DNA from: Microcoleus vaginatus HSN003
Lineage (GTDB): Bacteria; Cyanobacteriota; Cyanobacteriia; Cyanobacteriales; Microcoleaceae
Direction: 5' to 3'
Assembly (NCBI RefSeq): GCF_022701255.1
Contig: NZ_CP031705.1
Span: 2,989,501 to 3,053,500 of the forward strand
DNA: 64,000 nucleotides
Shown here one piece after another: positions 26,086 to 36,040 of this stretch (positions are counted from its first letter, which is position 1; each line of letters starts with the position of its first letter). Under the pieces are notes generated by a model that saw only the letters and a program-made list of their open reading frames with translations, was not told the DNA's origin and did not search any database. Position numbers and translations under genes: made by a program.

Positions 26086-26844
26086 TTATCTGACTAAATG
26101 GTGTTCCATCGCAAAGCGAACGAGTTCTGCTCGGTTGTTGCTTTCAGTTTTTCTGAACAAGCTGCTGACGTGCTTTTCGATCGTTCGAGGGCTGAGGTGG
26201 AGTGTGGAGCCTATTTGAATATTAGAAAGACCTTCTGTCAGCAAATCTAGCACTTGCCGCTCTCGCTGAGTCAAAGTCGGAGCATTTTGGCTGGGAGATG
26301 CCCGTGAAGCGGAGCTATCCCGTAGGGAATCGCCTGTGTTTGACTTGTGAGTTAAAAAATCTGCTTCTGGCTTATCATTGGCTCTGCTGCGTGCCTCTGT
26401 TGGCGTTGGTTCGGGTTCGGGGGAACGAGAGGGGGCCTGAGCGATGAGAGCGTAGCGATCGAGCAAAGAGCGAATAACCGCCCCCAATTCCTGGAGTTCA
26501 AAAGGTTTAGCCAGATAATTGTCGCACCCCATCTGATAGCCGCGAATCCGTTCCTGCGTGGTCGTGCGTTCCGTCAAAAAAATCACCGGCAGCAAGCGGA
26601 AAGCGGGACGAGTCCGAACTCGCCGCACAAATTCGTAGCCATCCATCTCGGGCATTGTAATGTCGGTAACAATCAAATGGGGCTGAAATTCATCTACCAA
26701 GCCTAAAGCTTCTTTGCCGTTCTCAGCAGCGATTACAGAGTATCCGGTAATTTCCAGATAATCGGTAATTGACAAGCGAGTCGCGAAATCGTCGTCAGCA
26801 ACCAGAATCGTTAAGGGCATGGGGGGAAAGTTAAAATTAAACAT
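26086..26844 (-). CDS. Response regulator with LuxR-type HTH output
   Basis: A two-domain transcription factor. The receiver domain (residues about 10-125) has the acidic pair DD in VADDDFATR, the phospho-acceptor Asp in HLIVTDITMPEMDGYEF, and Lys in YLAKPFEL. A Pro/Ser/Glu-rich linker leads to a LuxR/GerE HTH (LTQRERQVLDLLTEGLSN, IGSTLHLSPRTIEKHVSSLF). A second ATG at 26820 (MPLTILVADDD) may be the true start. Its kinase is not nearby. It sits 48 bp downstream of pgi, separated by a hairpin. Confidence 0.9.
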   Translation of the reverse strand: MFNFNFPPMPLTILVADDDFATRLSITDYLEITGYSVIAAENGKEALGLVDEFQPHLIVTDITMPEMDGYEFVRRVRTRPAFRLLPVIFLTERTTTQERIRGYQMGCDNYLAKPFELQELGAVIRSLLDRYALIAQAPSRSPEPEPTPTEARSRANDKPEADFLTHKSNTGDSLRDSSASRASPSQNAPTLTQRERQVLDLLTEGLSNIQIGSTLHLSPRTIEKHVSSLFRKTESNNRAELVRFAMEHHLVR

Positions 26845-26845
26845 T

Positions 26846-26886
26846 AAAAATTAAAAGTGAAATGAGTCACTTTTAATTTTTAATTT
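26846..26886 (-). terminator. AT-rich inverted repeat between pgi and the response regulator
   Basis: Arms ATTAAAAATTAAAAGTG and CACTTTTAATTTTTAAT flank an eight-base loop. On the minus strand it follows pgi by a few bases and may attenuate read-through into the regulator gene. Confidence 0.55.
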
Positions 26887-26892
26887 TACTGT

Positions 26893-28485
26893 TTAATTCT
26901 CTTGATAACTGGCAGTTAAAGTTGCGGGTTGCCCTAATTTTCCCTCCAAAGCTACGCCGCGCCCGTTGGCGGCCAAATGCCGCAGAGTTTTGTAAATTGT
27001 CTCGATTTGCTCTGGTTTTCCTGCTTTTTTGGCTATTTCTGCTACAGAAAGAGGTTTTTCAGCGTTTTTGAGCACTTGCAGTACCCGTTGCTGCAAGTCC
27101 AATACAGCAGCGGCTGCTTTTTTGCCTGCTTCGACGCCCGGTTGGTGATAGGCATTGACATTCACCAAAGAACCGTAAAAACCTACGGCTCTTTCGTAGA
27201 GGGCGATTAATGCTCCTACTGTCCGAGGGGTGACTTGGGGAATGGTGACAGTAATGGAATCTCGGTGATTTTCGTACAAAGCTTGTCGAGTTCCCTGCAA
27301 CAAACCCGACAAATAATCTCCTGAAGTGACGCCTGTTTCTACTTCTGGGGAAATGCCTTGCCTGTCTTGCAAAACTTCGATAAATGTTAGGAAGAAATTC
27401 GGCACGCCGTCTCGCAGTTGCTGGACGTAGGCGTGCTGGTCGGTGGTGCCTTTGTTGCCGTAAACTGCGATGCCTTGATGAACTGTGTTGCCGTCTAAAT
27501 CTTGCTGTTTGCCGATCGATTCCATGACTAATTGCTGCAAGTAGCGGCTGAACAATAGCAGTGAATCTTTATACGGCAAAACTACCATATCTTTTTCGCC
27601 ACGTCCGTTGCAAGCAAAATACCAGGACATTGCTAACAAGGCGGCGGGATTATGTTTGATTTCGGTGGTTCTGGTAGCTTCGTCCATGACTTTCGCGCCG
27701 TCGAGCATCGCCCGAATGTCGATGCCTTGCAAAGCTGCTGGCAAAAGTCCGACTGCTGACAATTCGGAAGTGCGTCCTCCCACCCAATCTGCCATTGGAA
27801 AAGTGGTGATCCAGCCTTCGGATTTGGCTAATTTGTCGAGTTGGCTGTCAACTCCGGTGATGGCAATTGCTTGTTTGGCAAAATCCAGTTTTTCGGCGGC
27901 GAAGGCTTTTTGAACTTCGAGCATCCCGTTGCGGGGTTCGGGGGTGCCGCCGGATTTGGAGATAGTAATTACTAGGGTGCTGGCGAGTTTGTCTTTGATT
28001 TTGTTAAGGATGCGATCGATCCCAGCCGGATCTGTGTTGTCGATAAAATGAATTGCTAGGGGCGGAATGTCTGGGGATAAAGCTTCGGAGACAAATTGGG
28101 GGCCGAGGGCCGAACCGCCGATGCCGATCGAAATTATGTCGGTAAATTGCGGAGCAAAGGGCGGTTTAATATCGCGGATTTGAACTTTCTTGACAAATGC
28201 TTCGAGTTGTGCTATGCCTTCGACTATTTCTTGTTTTAATTCTGGAGTGGGAGCTAAATCAGGGTTTCGCAGCCAGTAGTGGCCCACCATGCGGTTTTCG
28301 TCTGGATTGGCGATCGCACCTGCTTCCAAAGCTGCCATGTCTTTGAAAGCTTTGTCAAATTTGGGCTTCATTGTGGCGACGAAAGCGTCGTCGAATCCCA
28401 TGCGACTGATATCGAGGTAAAGTCCCAATCCAGAGTGATAGTAAAGCCAGTCTTGATAGCGTTGCCAGAGTGCTGTGGCATCCAT
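26893..28485 (-). CDS. pgi: Glucose-6-phosphate isomerase
   Basis: Interconverts glucose 6-phosphate and fructose 6-phosphate, linking glycogen, glycolysis and the pentose phosphate routes. Motifs: [48 protein letters not shown], the active-site segment [29 protein letters not shown] (spread over about residues 330-360) and [16 protein letters not shown]. The 530-residue length includes a C-terminal winged-helix-like tail ([20 protein letters not shown]) seen in cyanobacterial enzymes. Confidence 0.95.
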   Translation of the reverse strand: MDATALWQRYQDWLYYHSGLGLYLDISRMGFDDAFVATMKPKFDKAFKDMAALEAGAIANPDENRMVGHYWLRNPDLAPTPELKQEIVEGIAQLEAFVKKVQIRDIKPPFAPQFTDIISIGIGGSALGPQFVSEALSPDIPPLAIHFIDNTDPAGIDRILNKIKDKLASTLVITISKSGGTPEPRNGMLEVQKAFAAEKLDFAKQAIAITGVDSQLDKLAKSEGWITTFPMADWVGGRTSELSAVGLLPAALQGIDIRAMLDGAKVMDEATRTTEIKHNPAALLAMSWYFACNGRGEKDMVVLPYKDSLLLFSRYLQQLVMESIGKQQDLDGNTVHQGIAVYGNKGTTDQHAYVQQLRDGVPNFFLTFIEVLQDRQGISPEVETGVTSGDYLSGLLQGTRQALYENHRDSITVTIPQVTPRTVGALIALYERAVGFYGSLVNVNAYHQPGVEAGKKAAAAVLDLQQRVLQVLKNAEKPLSVAEIAKKAGKPEQIETIYKTLRHLAANGRGVALEGKLGQPATLTASYQEN

Positions 28486-28947
28486 AGGAATTCTCTACAA
28501 TTTTTTAATGTTCGATCGGCGTCGTCAGGAATCCACCAATTGTAGTTTAAAACGATCTGATGTACGGCTTTTGCAGAATCCTAATAAATTTAACCATTAG
28601 TCGTGTGAAGATAGCCGGAGCCGAAGGCAGGCAGAGCATTCGGCAAAATTAAACAATAAAAATATGACTTGGGCAACACTCTTACTAGGTCGCTCCCCGA
28701 TTGATGACAACACCCCATAGATAGATCGAAAGTCAAGCAACAGCGGCACAGAGATTTAAGTGTAGTCGGGGTTGGGCTTTGGGGCCTGGTTTAACAATAT
28801 TCAAATTCGGGCGATCGGGATCTGTAAAATAGGCATTGCGGTCAGGTTAAATATACTTTTAGCTGTCACTCAATAATCGGCTAAAAATATAGTTAACAAC
28901 TGTCAACCATCTGAAGTGTAGTATAATATACAGATATTATAATTAAA
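28486..28947. other. Intergenic region between divergent pgi and dus
   Basis: About 460 bp with no supported coding frame. It should contain both promoters. The last 100 bases are strongly AT-rich (AGTATAATATACAG around 28919), a plausible -10 zone for dus. No tRNA or riboswitch fold was recognised. Confidence 0.4.
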
Positions 28948-28959
28948 GTGCGATCGACT

Positions 28960-29970
28960 ATGCTTGCTCTATCTCCAGAATTAAAAGAAAGGTTAGCAAC
29001 TCCGCTCAAAATCGGCGATTTTGAAGTTAAAAGCCGCGTCCTGCAATCGCCCTTATCCGGCGTTACCGATTTGGTATTTCGTCGCCTAGTGCGCCGCTAC
29101 GCCCCGGATTCGATGATGTACACGGAAATGGTGAACGCTACGGGTTTGCACTACGTGAAGCAACTGCCAAGAATTATGGAAGTTGACCCGAACGAGCGCC
29201 CGATTAGCATTCAATTGTTTGACTGCCGGCCGGATTTCTTGGCAGAAGCGGCCCAGAAAGCAGTCGCAGAAGGAGCGGATACTGTTGATATTAATATGGG
29301 CTGTCCGGTTAACAAAATTACTAAAAACGGCGGCGGTTCTTCCCTGCTGCGAGATCCGGAAACGGCCGAGGCAATTGTGCGGGCTGTTGTGGAAGCGGTA
29401 GATGTTCCTGTCACCGTTAAAACTAGGATTGGTTGGACTGACAAAGAAATTAATATTTTGGAATTTGCGAAGCGGATGGAAGATGCGGGAGCAAAAATGA
29501 TTACCGTGCACGGCCGCACTCGATCGCAAGGTTACACGGGCCCGGCAAAATGGGAGTGGATTCGCCGAGTGAAAGAAGTTTTATCGATTCCAGTTATTGC
29601 TAACGGGGATATTTTTTCAGTGGAAGCAGCGATGCGATGTCTGGAAGAAACCGGCGCAGATGGAGTGATGTGTTCGCGGGGAACTTTGGGCTATCCTTTT
29701 TTGGTGGGAGAAGTTGATTATTTCTTGAAAACTGGTGTGGAAAAGATAGCTCCGACACCAATTGAACGCCTCGAATGTGCTAAGGAACATTTGCGGGCTT
29801 TGTGGGAATATAAAGGTGAAAGCGGTGTTTGCCAAGCGCGCAAGCACTTAACCTGGTATGCTAAGGGTTTCCCGGGCGCTGGGGAATTGCGGGGCGTGTT
29901 GGCGGTGGTAGAAACGGTTGAACAAGGTTGCGATTCGATCGATCGCGCGATCGAGCAATTGCCCGCATAA
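28960..29970 (+). CDS. dus: tRNA-dihydrouridine synthase
   Basis: An FMN-dependent TIM-barrel enzyme that reduces uridine to dihydrouridine in tRNA D-loops. Motifs: SPLSGVTDLVFR, the catalytic cysteine in DINMGCPVNKITKNGGGSSLL, VKTRIGW, TVHGRTRSQGYTG and the FMN phosphate site VIANGDIFS with GVMCSRGTLG. The ATG at 28960 gives MLALSPEL; an in-frame GTG at 28948 would add four residues. It is similar to DusB-type enzymes. It is followed 100 bp later by argF in the same direction. Confidence 0.93.
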   Translation: MLALSPELKERLATPLKIGDFEVKSRVLQSPLSGVTDLVFRRLVRRYAPDSMMYTEMVNATGLHYVKQLPRIMEVDPNERPISIQLFDCRPDFLAEAAQKAVAEGADTVDINMGCPVNKITKNGGGSSLLRDPETAEAIVRAVVEAVDVPVTVKTRIGWTDKEINILEFAKRMEDAGAKMITVHGRTRSQGYTGPAKWEWIRRVKEVLSIPVIANGDIFSVEAAMRCLEETGADGVMCSRGTLGYPFLVGEVDYFLKTGVEKIAPTPIERLECAKEHLRALWEYKGESGVCQARKHLTWYAKGFPGAGELRGVLAVVETVEQGCDSIDRAIEQLPA

Positions 29971-30069
29971 ACCTTACCCGCAGATGTCAATTAGGGATTA
30001 CAGAAACAAAACCCACCTCTGCGGGCTAAGATTTAAGACACAGTTAAAAATTTGTGTGTGGGGGAAAGC

Positions 30070-30990
30070 ATGGACTCATTAAAAGGGCGAGATTTATTAA
30101 GTCTGGCTGATTTAAGCATAGATGAATTAAATTATTTGCTGGATCTAGCAACCAGTTTAAAATCGGGAATGGTGAAGCTGAAACGCAATAAAGTTCTCGG
30201 CTTGTTATTTTCTAAAGCTTCAACGCGAACGCGGGTAAGTTTTACAGTAGCAATGTATAAATTGGGAGGGCAAGTGATTGACCTAAATCCCAACGTTACA
30301 CAAGTCAGTCGCGGCGAACCTTTGGTAGATACAGCCCGGGTTTTAGACAGATATTTAGACATTTTGGCGATTCGGACTTTCGAGCAAAAGGATTTAGCAA
30401 CTTTTGCCAATTATGCGAAAATTCCTGTGATTAATGCGCTGACAGATGACGAACACCCATGTCAAGTGCTGGCGGATTTAATGACAGTAAAAGAGTGTTT
30501 TGGCAAGCTAGAAGGATTGACCCTAACTTATTTTGGTGACGGTAACAACATGGCGAATTCGTTGATGTTGGGCTGTGCAATGACGGGGGTAAATGTCAGA
30601 ATTGCTTGTCCCGAAGATTTCAAACCAAATTCGGAGATTGTGGAAAAAGCTAAGGCAATTGCTCAGGGAAAAACAGAAGTTACTGTGACTGCTGATGCAG
30701 AAGCTGCTGCGAAGAATGCTCAAGTGATTTATACTGATGTTTGGGCGAGTATGGGACAGGAAGAGGAAGCAAAAATCAGGATTCCTTTGTTTGAGCCATA
30801 TCAGGTAAATGAACAATTGCTGAAGTTAGCAGATAAGAATGCAATTGTATTGCACTGTTTGCCCGCACACCGGGATGAAGAGATTACCGATGCAGTGATT
30901 GAGGGCAGTCAATCGCGCGTTTGGGATCAGGCAGAAAATCGGATGCACGCTCAGCAAGCTTTGCTCGCAAGCATTCTCGAAAGCGATTAG
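30070..30990 (+). CDS. argF: Ornithine carbamoyltransferase
   Basis: Makes citrulline from ornithine and carbamoyl phosphate in arginine synthesis. Diagnostic motifs: carbamoyl-phosphate loop FSKASTRTRVSF, DDEHPCQVLADLMTV (HPxQ), the ornithine-binding DVWASMGQE (SMG), and HCLPAHRDEEI. The frame is open from 30052, but ATG at 30070 has GGGGAAAG just upstream and gives the normal length of about 306 residues. Confidence 0.95.
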   Translation: MDSLKGRDLLSLADLSIDELNYLLDLATSLKSGMVKLKRNKVLGLLFSKASTRTRVSFTVAMYKLGGQVIDLNPNVTQVSRGEPLVDTARVLDRYLDILAIRTFEQKDLATFANYAKIPVINALTDDEHPCQVLADLMTVKECFGKLEGLTLTYFGDGNNMANSLMLGCAMTGVNVRIACPEDFKPNSEIVEKAKAIAQGKTEVTVTADAEAAAKNAQVIYTDVWASMGQEEEAKIRIPLFEPYQVNEQLLKLADKNAIVLHCLPAHRDEEITDAVIEGSQSRVWDQAENRMHAQQALLASILESD

Positions 30991-31085
30991 GAATTAGCTA
31001 AAAATTGGTCTTTCAAGCGGTTTTTAATAGTCCCTTTAGGGCGGGTGAGGAGCAACTGCCCACAAGAAAATTTAATTTTTGTGGA

Positions 31086-31102
31086 ACGGGCATCTTGCCC
31101 GT
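31086..31102. repeat. Palindrome ACGGGCATCTTGCCCGT
   Basis: A perfect-armed hairpin downstream of argF. A near copy (CAGGCATCTTGCCTG) lies at 46638-46652. It belongs to a dispersed cyanobacterial family of short palindromes and may act as a terminator. Confidence 0.6.
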
Positions 31103-31116
31103 TATTAATGGGGTTT

Positions 31117-31701
31117 TCAATTGGATATAATTGGTGGCAGCATTTCTTGAATTGCGATATTGAAAGCGGGAAATTCCAGCGGTGAAATGCTCGCAGTTTC
31201 CCCAAGAATTACTTCGCTTTGATACCCATCAACTGCGGGTTCTCGAAAAACGTGCAATTGTCGATCGCCCACATTTAGCACCCAATAATCGGCAATTCCC
31301 GATCGCGCATAAGCTTTGGCTTTAATTTCGCGATCGAAAGTTAAGCTGCTGTCTGCCACTTCGATAATTAGATATACTTCTGAGGGAGTGGGATGGTGAG
31401 TCGCATAGTCAAAAGGATCGATTCTGACTACGGCGATATCCGGTTCGGGTTCAGAATTGTCATCGAGTGCGATCGGGCTTTTATTATAAACAGCAGCCTG
31501 ATTTCCCAGAAGATTGTGCAGCCGGCTAGCAGTGCGTCTAGTGGCGGAAGCGTGAACAGTTCCTTTTGCACTTATTTTTATAATATTTCCTTCAATTAAT
31601 TCGACTCGTTCTTCTGGGTAAAAAATTCCGATTTCTCCCAGCTTGTGATACTCTTTAACTGTCCATTTACGGAGCGTAAAAGGGGCTTCTGTTATTAGCA
31701 T
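31117..31701 (-). CDS. Uma2-family endonuclease-like protein
   Basis: A 194-residue member of the DUF820/Uma2 family, expanded in cyanobacteria and given a PD-(D/E)XK nuclease fold. Visible pattern: LRKWTVKEYHKLGEIGIF, ERVELIEGNIIKISAKGTVHAS, SEPEPDIAVVR (active-site Asp), YLIIEVADSSLTFDREIKAKAYARSGIADYWVLN (spread over about residues 110-145, with Glu-Val and Lys). Biological role is not settled; many copies sit near repeats. A second Uma2 gene in this window is at 57278. Confidence 0.88.
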   Translation of the reverse strand: MLITEAPFTLRKWTVKEYHKLGEIGIFYPEERVELIEGNIIKISAKGTVHASATRRTASRLHNLLGNQAAVYNKSPIALDDNSEPEPDIAVVRIDPFDYATHHPTPSEVYLIIEVADSSLTFDREIKAKAYARSGIADYWVLNVGDRQLHVFREPAVDGYQSEVILGETASISPLEFPAFNIAIQEMLPPIISN

Positions 31702-31773
31702 ATCTCGATTGATAAATTTATAATTTGATGTGGGATGATTTTATTTTAGCTTATGATATTAACTGATTTAACT

Positions 31774-31887
31774 GGTTCCCAGGCTCTGCCTGGAAACCGA
31801 TATCTAGAGGCTCTGCCTCGCAAGCTTTTATGGAAATTGGAGGCAGAGCCTCCGGATCTGCGTTACCAGGCAGAGCCTGGTAACGAG
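31774..31887. repeat. Cluster of GGCAGAGCC palindromes
   Basis: Four related elements: CCAGGCTCTGCCTGG, GAGGCTCTGCCTC, GGAGGCAGAGCCTCC and CCAGGCAGAGCCTGG, the outer two flanked by further matching bases (GGTTCC, CGTTA). Together they form nested hairpins. A related pair occurs at 46570-46614. These are dispersed repetitive palindromes typical of filamentous cyanobacteria. Confidence 0.8.
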
Positions 31888-31900
31888 TAGAGTTGACCCC

Positions 31901-33535
31901 CTACAAACGAGCAAAATTCGCTTTTGTTACTTCGCCCGCAGCAACATTAACTGTTTCTTGAATTTGACTTCCGTCAACTTTCAACTGATAAGTTCCCGGA
32001 GAAAGCTCGATCGCCCCAAACCATCCTTTACCATCGGCGCGCAGTTGACGCACCGGGCTAGCACCATCGATCGACTGCAATGTCAAGCTCGCACCGTCGC
32101 AAGTTTGAGCGCACTGCTGCAAATTTCCGGTGATCGCACCTGTAGTCGGCCGCGACTTCCAAGGCATATCGGGAACGGCTGCTGCTGTCGCCCACACCGG
32201 CTGAGTTTCAACGGTTTTGCCCGTAGCGCCGTCAACGTATTGACTCGGCTGCGAGAGCGCGGTATAAAACCAATCATTGCTCTGCGACAGGTATTTCCAA
32301 GGCTGGCGGGGCAAATCTCCGCTGCCGCCCGATCGCAGTTCGACATTGGTGTACACGTTGCTGCTAGCGTAGGAATAGAGCACCGTACCTGCGACGTGAT
32401 TTCCTTTCGCAGACGGCTGTTCGGCGCGACGAATCTGGCCTAGAGTGTCTTCGATGTAGTTGAGGTAATTGCCGGGGCCGATCGCAATTTGGCGGTTGTA
32501 CTGGTGGTCTTTGGCGTACTCGATCCAGTTGTCGTAAGCGAGTTTTTGCGATCGTTTGTACTCGCGCTGGTAAGTCATCGGCATCGCCATGTCTACGATC
32601 CCTTCTTCCAGCCAAGCGCGCCAATCCTGCAATACTTCTTTGTACGGCTGCGTTTGATACCATCCTGCGTCGTTTTTCGGGCCGTCTCCCCAGGCGATCG
32701 TGGCGGCGGTAATTTTAACACGCGGTTTAATCGCAAGGCTTTCTACATAAAGCTTCCGCACTAAATTTGTCACCTGATCGCGCCGCCACTGCATCCACGC
32801 GGGATCGGTGGGTGCGGGTTTGCCCGATCGACCTGTTTGCTGATTGAAACGGGCGATCGCAGTTGGATTGTAACCCCAAGTCGGCCCGCCGTAGCGCACA
32901 TAATCCAACTGTACGCCGTCCACATCGTAACGCTTCAGCAAATCCAAATAGACGGAAACAGTATAATCTACGGCGTCTGGATGGCCGGGATCGAGATAGC
33001 CTTGGGCTTCCCCACCGTAAGTCAGCATTGCCCAATTGTCGCTGCCGGGGGCCGAAGGCCCGTGTTGTTGCCAAACGTGACCGGCGGGAAGTTTTGTGCC
33101 CGAAACCACAGGCAGCGTCACCATCCAAGCGTGTACTTCAATGCCTGCGGCGTGGGCTTTGTCAATCAAATCTTGCAGGGGATCGAAACCGGGGGGAAGG
33201 TTGGGATCGAGGGTGCGGGGTTCGATCGCACTCGTGTAAAAAGCATCGCCACGGCGGCGGACTTGGGCGACGATGGCGTTGGCATTTGCCCGCTGCGCGT
33301 CTGCGATCAATTTTGTGACTTCTTGAGGGGTTTTGAAGCCGGGGTTGAAGGCGTCCACCCAGAAGGCGCGAAATTCGGCGGTTTGGGTTTGCGGGGGCAT
33401 AGTTGCGTTAGCGAAGCCCTCGAAGAGGATCGCCCGGGATGGGAAGTTTGAGAACCAACCAGGAGTCAGCAGAAAACTAATTGTTAAGCCAATCAGGAAC
33501 AAGCTTGACAAAAAGAATGTTTTGGTATTTCGCAT
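31901..33535 (-). CDS. Secreted GH10-like family hydrolase (GHL10/DUF187)
   Basis: 544 residues. An N-terminal hydrophobic signal segment (FFLSSLFLIGLTISFLLTPG) indicates export. The main domain (about residues 50-400) is of the GHL10 type: AEFRAFWVDAFNPGFKTPQEV, IVAQVRRRGDAFY, DLIDKAHAAGIEVHAWMV, YDVDGVQLDYVRY and VDMAMPMTYQRE. The acidic residues at VDGVQLDYVRY and MAMP match the family's barrel active site. A C-terminal beta-rich domain follows (GAIELSPGTYQLKVDG). The substrate is unknown; cell-wall or exopolysaccharide is possible. Confidence 0.88.
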   Translation of the reverse strand: MRNTKTFFLSSLFLIGLTISFLLTPGWFSNFPSRAILFEGFANATMPPQTQTAEFRAFWVDAFNPGFKTPQEVTKLIADAQRANANAIVAQVRRRGDAFYTSAIEPRTLDPNLPPGFDPLQDLIDKAHAAGIEVHAWMVTLPVVSGTKLPAGHVWQQHGPSAPGSDNWAMLTYGGEAQGYLDPGHPDAVDYTVSVYLDLLKRYDVDGVQLDYVRYGGPTWGYNPTAIARFNQQTGRSGKPAPTDPAWMQWRRDQVTNLVRKLYVESLAIKPRVKITAATIAWGDGPKNDAGWYQTQPYKEVLQDWRAWLEEGIVDMAMPMTYQREYKRSQKLAYDNWIEYAKDHQYNRQIAIGPGNYLNYIEDTLGQIRRAEQPSAKGNHVAGTVLYSYASSNVYTNVELRSGGSGDLPRQPWKYLSQSNDWFYTALSQPSQYVDGATGKTVETQPVWATAAAVPDMPWKSRPTTGAITGNLQQCAQTCDGASLTLQSIDGASPVRQLRADGKGWFGAIELSPGTYQLKVDGSQIQETVNVAAGEVTKANFARL

Positions 33536-33586
33536 GAGAAGTGTGTGAGAGAGCGTTTAACAGTCCTTTACAGACTTTTGGTTTGA

Positions 33587-33612
33587 GCGTCCGCTTGACA
33601 TTTTCGCACATC
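33587..33612. repeat. 26-bp direct repeat, left copy
   Basis: The sequence beginning GCGTCCGCTTGACATTTTCG and ending CACATC is present again, identical and in the same orientation, at 36070-36095. The two copies bracket the restriction gene and C5 methyltransferase. Confidence 0.95.
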
Positions 33613-33710
33613 TTTGCGTTAAAGCAACTTATGGGGTCAAGCTGTGTTCTGGAATAGCGATCGCTTATACTGAACTCTGGTATTTTGTATACGATCACTC
33701 TATTTTTTCA

Positions 33711-34841
33711 ATGTACGAACGCACTGATAGTGAGATAGAAGCAATTCAAGAACTTCTTTCGCCACACTTTGGGACTGGCTTTGAGCCTGACGAACTAGCA
33801 AATAGCGAACAGATAATAATCCAACAGGTATTGGAATACGTAGGTAGCCGATTTACCCGGATGAAGTATATCCTCGGTCTTGCCCTTGATTTTGCGATCG
33901 TCGCACAGCGTCTATCTAATGTTGATGACTCTGCCAAAGAATTAAGAGAGCAGCTTACAATTGAAGAATTATTTAAACGTTACCAAGTTGTCACTGAACG
34001 GGGAGAACAACAGGCAAATACACTAACTTTAAAATTTGCTCAATCTACTCAAGTAGGTATCCGACGTATAGAAGAGTCAATTGTTCAATTTTTTCACAGT
34101 TTAAATCGTTCTAAATATCCCAGTGCTTATGTTTACAATACAGGTCAATGGCAAAAGTTTCAAGACCTGCTGATTCTGTGTTTTCGTCTGTCCGAGTCTG
34201 GACGCTTTCAACTCTGCCAAAAACTTATTGATTTTGGTCTTGAACGATTGCAAAAGAACATATTTGTTACTAGAGAATCGTTACGAGTTCGTTTATTTCC
34301 CGAGATAATAAACAATTACCCGCGCAGCGATCCAGATGAGAATGGGGGTTTAGTTTTTCAAGCCATTGCTTGCGGTTATTTCAAAGCCGATCGGCCTCAT
34401 CTCAGCTTTGTCGTTGATAAGGTACGAACAGGGTCGTCCAGACAGCGCCGTTTTGGAGATATTGACTGTTATTACGGTCTGGATCTAGAAATATCCATAG
34501 AAGTAAAAGACTGCCACATTTCGCTTAAAAACCTCAAGCAACAATTGGGAAGTTTCCAGAAACAAGTAACAGGCAATCAAATTCTTGGCGTGGCTTTTGT
34601 ACTTTCCATAAACAGCGAAGCGCGTTCTCTACTTAGCGACGACGGCATCATTCCGTTCGCACAAGACGAGCTAATTAGATCCGTGAGGATCTGGGATTGG
34701 CCAAAGCAGGATGCTGCTGTGCATGAAATGCTTCACTATCTTGCTCACGTTGAACAGAATCCTAGTGCTGTTGCCAGGCTACTAGCATTTATCGGCGAGC
34801 GAGATCCCGAACACAACTCTCTTACTTATTATCAAAGTTAA
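33711..34841 (+). CDS. Putative type II restriction endonuclease, PD-(D/E)XK type
   Basis: A 376-residue protein without a family I can name with certainty. The C-terminal third has the nuclease-like pattern RRFGDIDCYYGLDLEISIEVKD: an Asp and, after a beta strand, Glu-x-Lys. It converges with, and overlaps by four bases, a C5-cytosine methyltransferase, the usual partner of a type II enzyme. Size and arrangement recall SacI-type systems (about 360-residue endonuclease, C5 methylase), but that assignment is a guess from memory. The N-terminal part is helical and lacks recognisable motifs. Confidence 0.7.
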   Translation: MYERTDSEIEAIQELLSPHFGTGFEPDELANSEQIIIQQVLEYVGSRFTRMKYILGLALDFAIVAQRLSNVDDSAKELREQLTIEELFKRYQVVTERGEQQANTLTLKFAQSTQVGIRRIEESIVQFFHSLNRSKYPSAYVYNTGQWQKFQDLLILCFRLSESGRFQLCQKLIDFGLERLQKNIFVTRESLRVRLFPEIINNYPRSDPDENGGLVFQAIACGYFKADRPHLSFVVDKVRTGSSRQRRFGDIDCYYGLDLEISIEVKDCHISLKNLKQQLGSFQKQVTGNQILGVAFVLSINSEARSLLSDDGIIPFAQDELIRSVRIWDWPKQDAAVHEMLHYLAHVEQNPSAVARLLAFIGERDPEHNSLTYYQS

Positions 34842-36022
34842 ACTATGATTTCAAGAGCAAGCTGAATGGGAAACTTTAAGTCGGCATTGAGCGACTTTAC
34901 TTTTTGCGATCTGGCTCTAAAAATTTCATCATCTGAGTGGCTTTGATAAGCCTTGACAACTTCCTTGCCTACCGCCAATCCTAGTAGTGGCGGTACGGCA
35001 TTTCCGACTTGAAGGTACTGTGATGTTCTCGAACCAATAACCTCAAAATCATCATCAAAAGATTGCAGCCTCAATCCTTCGCGGACAGTCAATCCTCGAT
35101 GCTGACTAGGATGAGTAGCTCGTGCAGACGAAGGTTTTCTCATGTTAGATGTTACAGCAATAGCTGGTTTATTACTAGCTAGTCGAGCATAGCTATTGTG
35201 AAAACCGCTGGCTGGTTGAAGGCGCTCGGGAATAGACTTTCGGTTTCCACCATCTGGGATATACTTCAGAATTTCAATTAACTTTTGTGAATGATTGGCA
35301 GCCTCGTGATGTAGCAGTATGTTGGCGGTCTTGCGCCTAGCTATTTGATAGTCAGTTTGTGGCATACTCTGGTAAGATTTACATATTCCTCCAGCATTTA
35401 ATGGCGGTAGATCTGAAATTGCATCAGCTACAGTCACATAATAGTGAGAAATTGGCACTGGAAACTCAGGCGGCAGCAATCCATCAAGCCAACCTATAAA
35501 AAAAGCACGTTTTCGCAGTTGGGGTACGCCGTAGTCAGCCGCCTTTAAAAGGCGACATTTCATGTGATAGCCGATATCAGCAAAGCTAGCGATGACTGAA
35601 TCGCGCACTTTGCCAGACTGCATTACCAGCATTCCTTCAACATTCTCGATAATGACATAAGCAGGACGAATTTCAGCCACCAAGTCGCGAAAATTGCGCC
35701 ATAAAGAATTGCGAGGATCTGTTATCTCTCGCTTGCCAACAGTGCTGAATCCTTGGCACGGTGCTCCCCCCGTAATAATGTCGATTTCTGCTGCCGAAAT
35801 TTTAAAGAATTCCTCTATTTCGGAAACAGTTGTCTGGGTTAAGTCAGATACCAGACACGGAAGTGGAGATAGGTTGCGTTCAAAAGTTTGTTTGGCGTTT
35901 TCACAGTAATCTATGCCGCCGATCGCTTGAATGCCAGCACGTTTAAAACCCAGAGTTAACCCTCCCATGCCGCAAAATAAGTCAAGGCTGCGCGGAAAAC
36001 GCTTGGTTTGAGTTTTTGTCAT
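34838..36022 (-). CDS. C5-cytosine DNA methyltransferase
   Basis: 394 residues with the full motif series: DLFCGMGGLTLGFKRAG (I, SAM), GGAPCQGFS (IV, catalytic cysteine in PCQ at 88-90), ENVEGML (VI), QLRKRAFFIGW (VIII), and GLTVREGLRLQSFDDDFEV with QVGNAVPPLLG (IX-X). The target-recognition part lies between VIII and IX. An AGGAGG ribosome-binding site nine bases before the ATG is strong. It presumably protects host DNA from the endonuclease encoded opposite. Confidence 0.95.
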   Translation of the reverse strand: MTKTQTKRFPRSLDLFCGMGGLTLGFKRAGIQAIGGIDYCENAKQTFERNLSPLPCLVSDLTQTTVSEIEEFFKISAAEIDIITGGAPCQGFSTVGKREITDPRNSLWRNFRDLVAEIRPAYVIIENVEGMLVMQSGKVRDSVIASFADIGYHMKCRLLKAADYGVPQLRKRAFFIGWLDGLLPPEFPVPISHYYVTVADAISDLPPLNAGGICKSYQSMPQTDYQIARRKTANILLHHEAANHSQKLIEILKYIPDGGNRKSIPERLQPASGFHNSYARLASNKPAIAVTSNMRKPSSARATHPSQHRGLTVREGLRLQSFDDDFEVIGSRTSQYLQVGNAVPPLLGLAVGKEVVKAYQSHSDDEIFRARSQKVKSLNADLKFPIQLALEIIV

Positions 36023-36040
36023 CGTCAGCTACCTCCTGAT

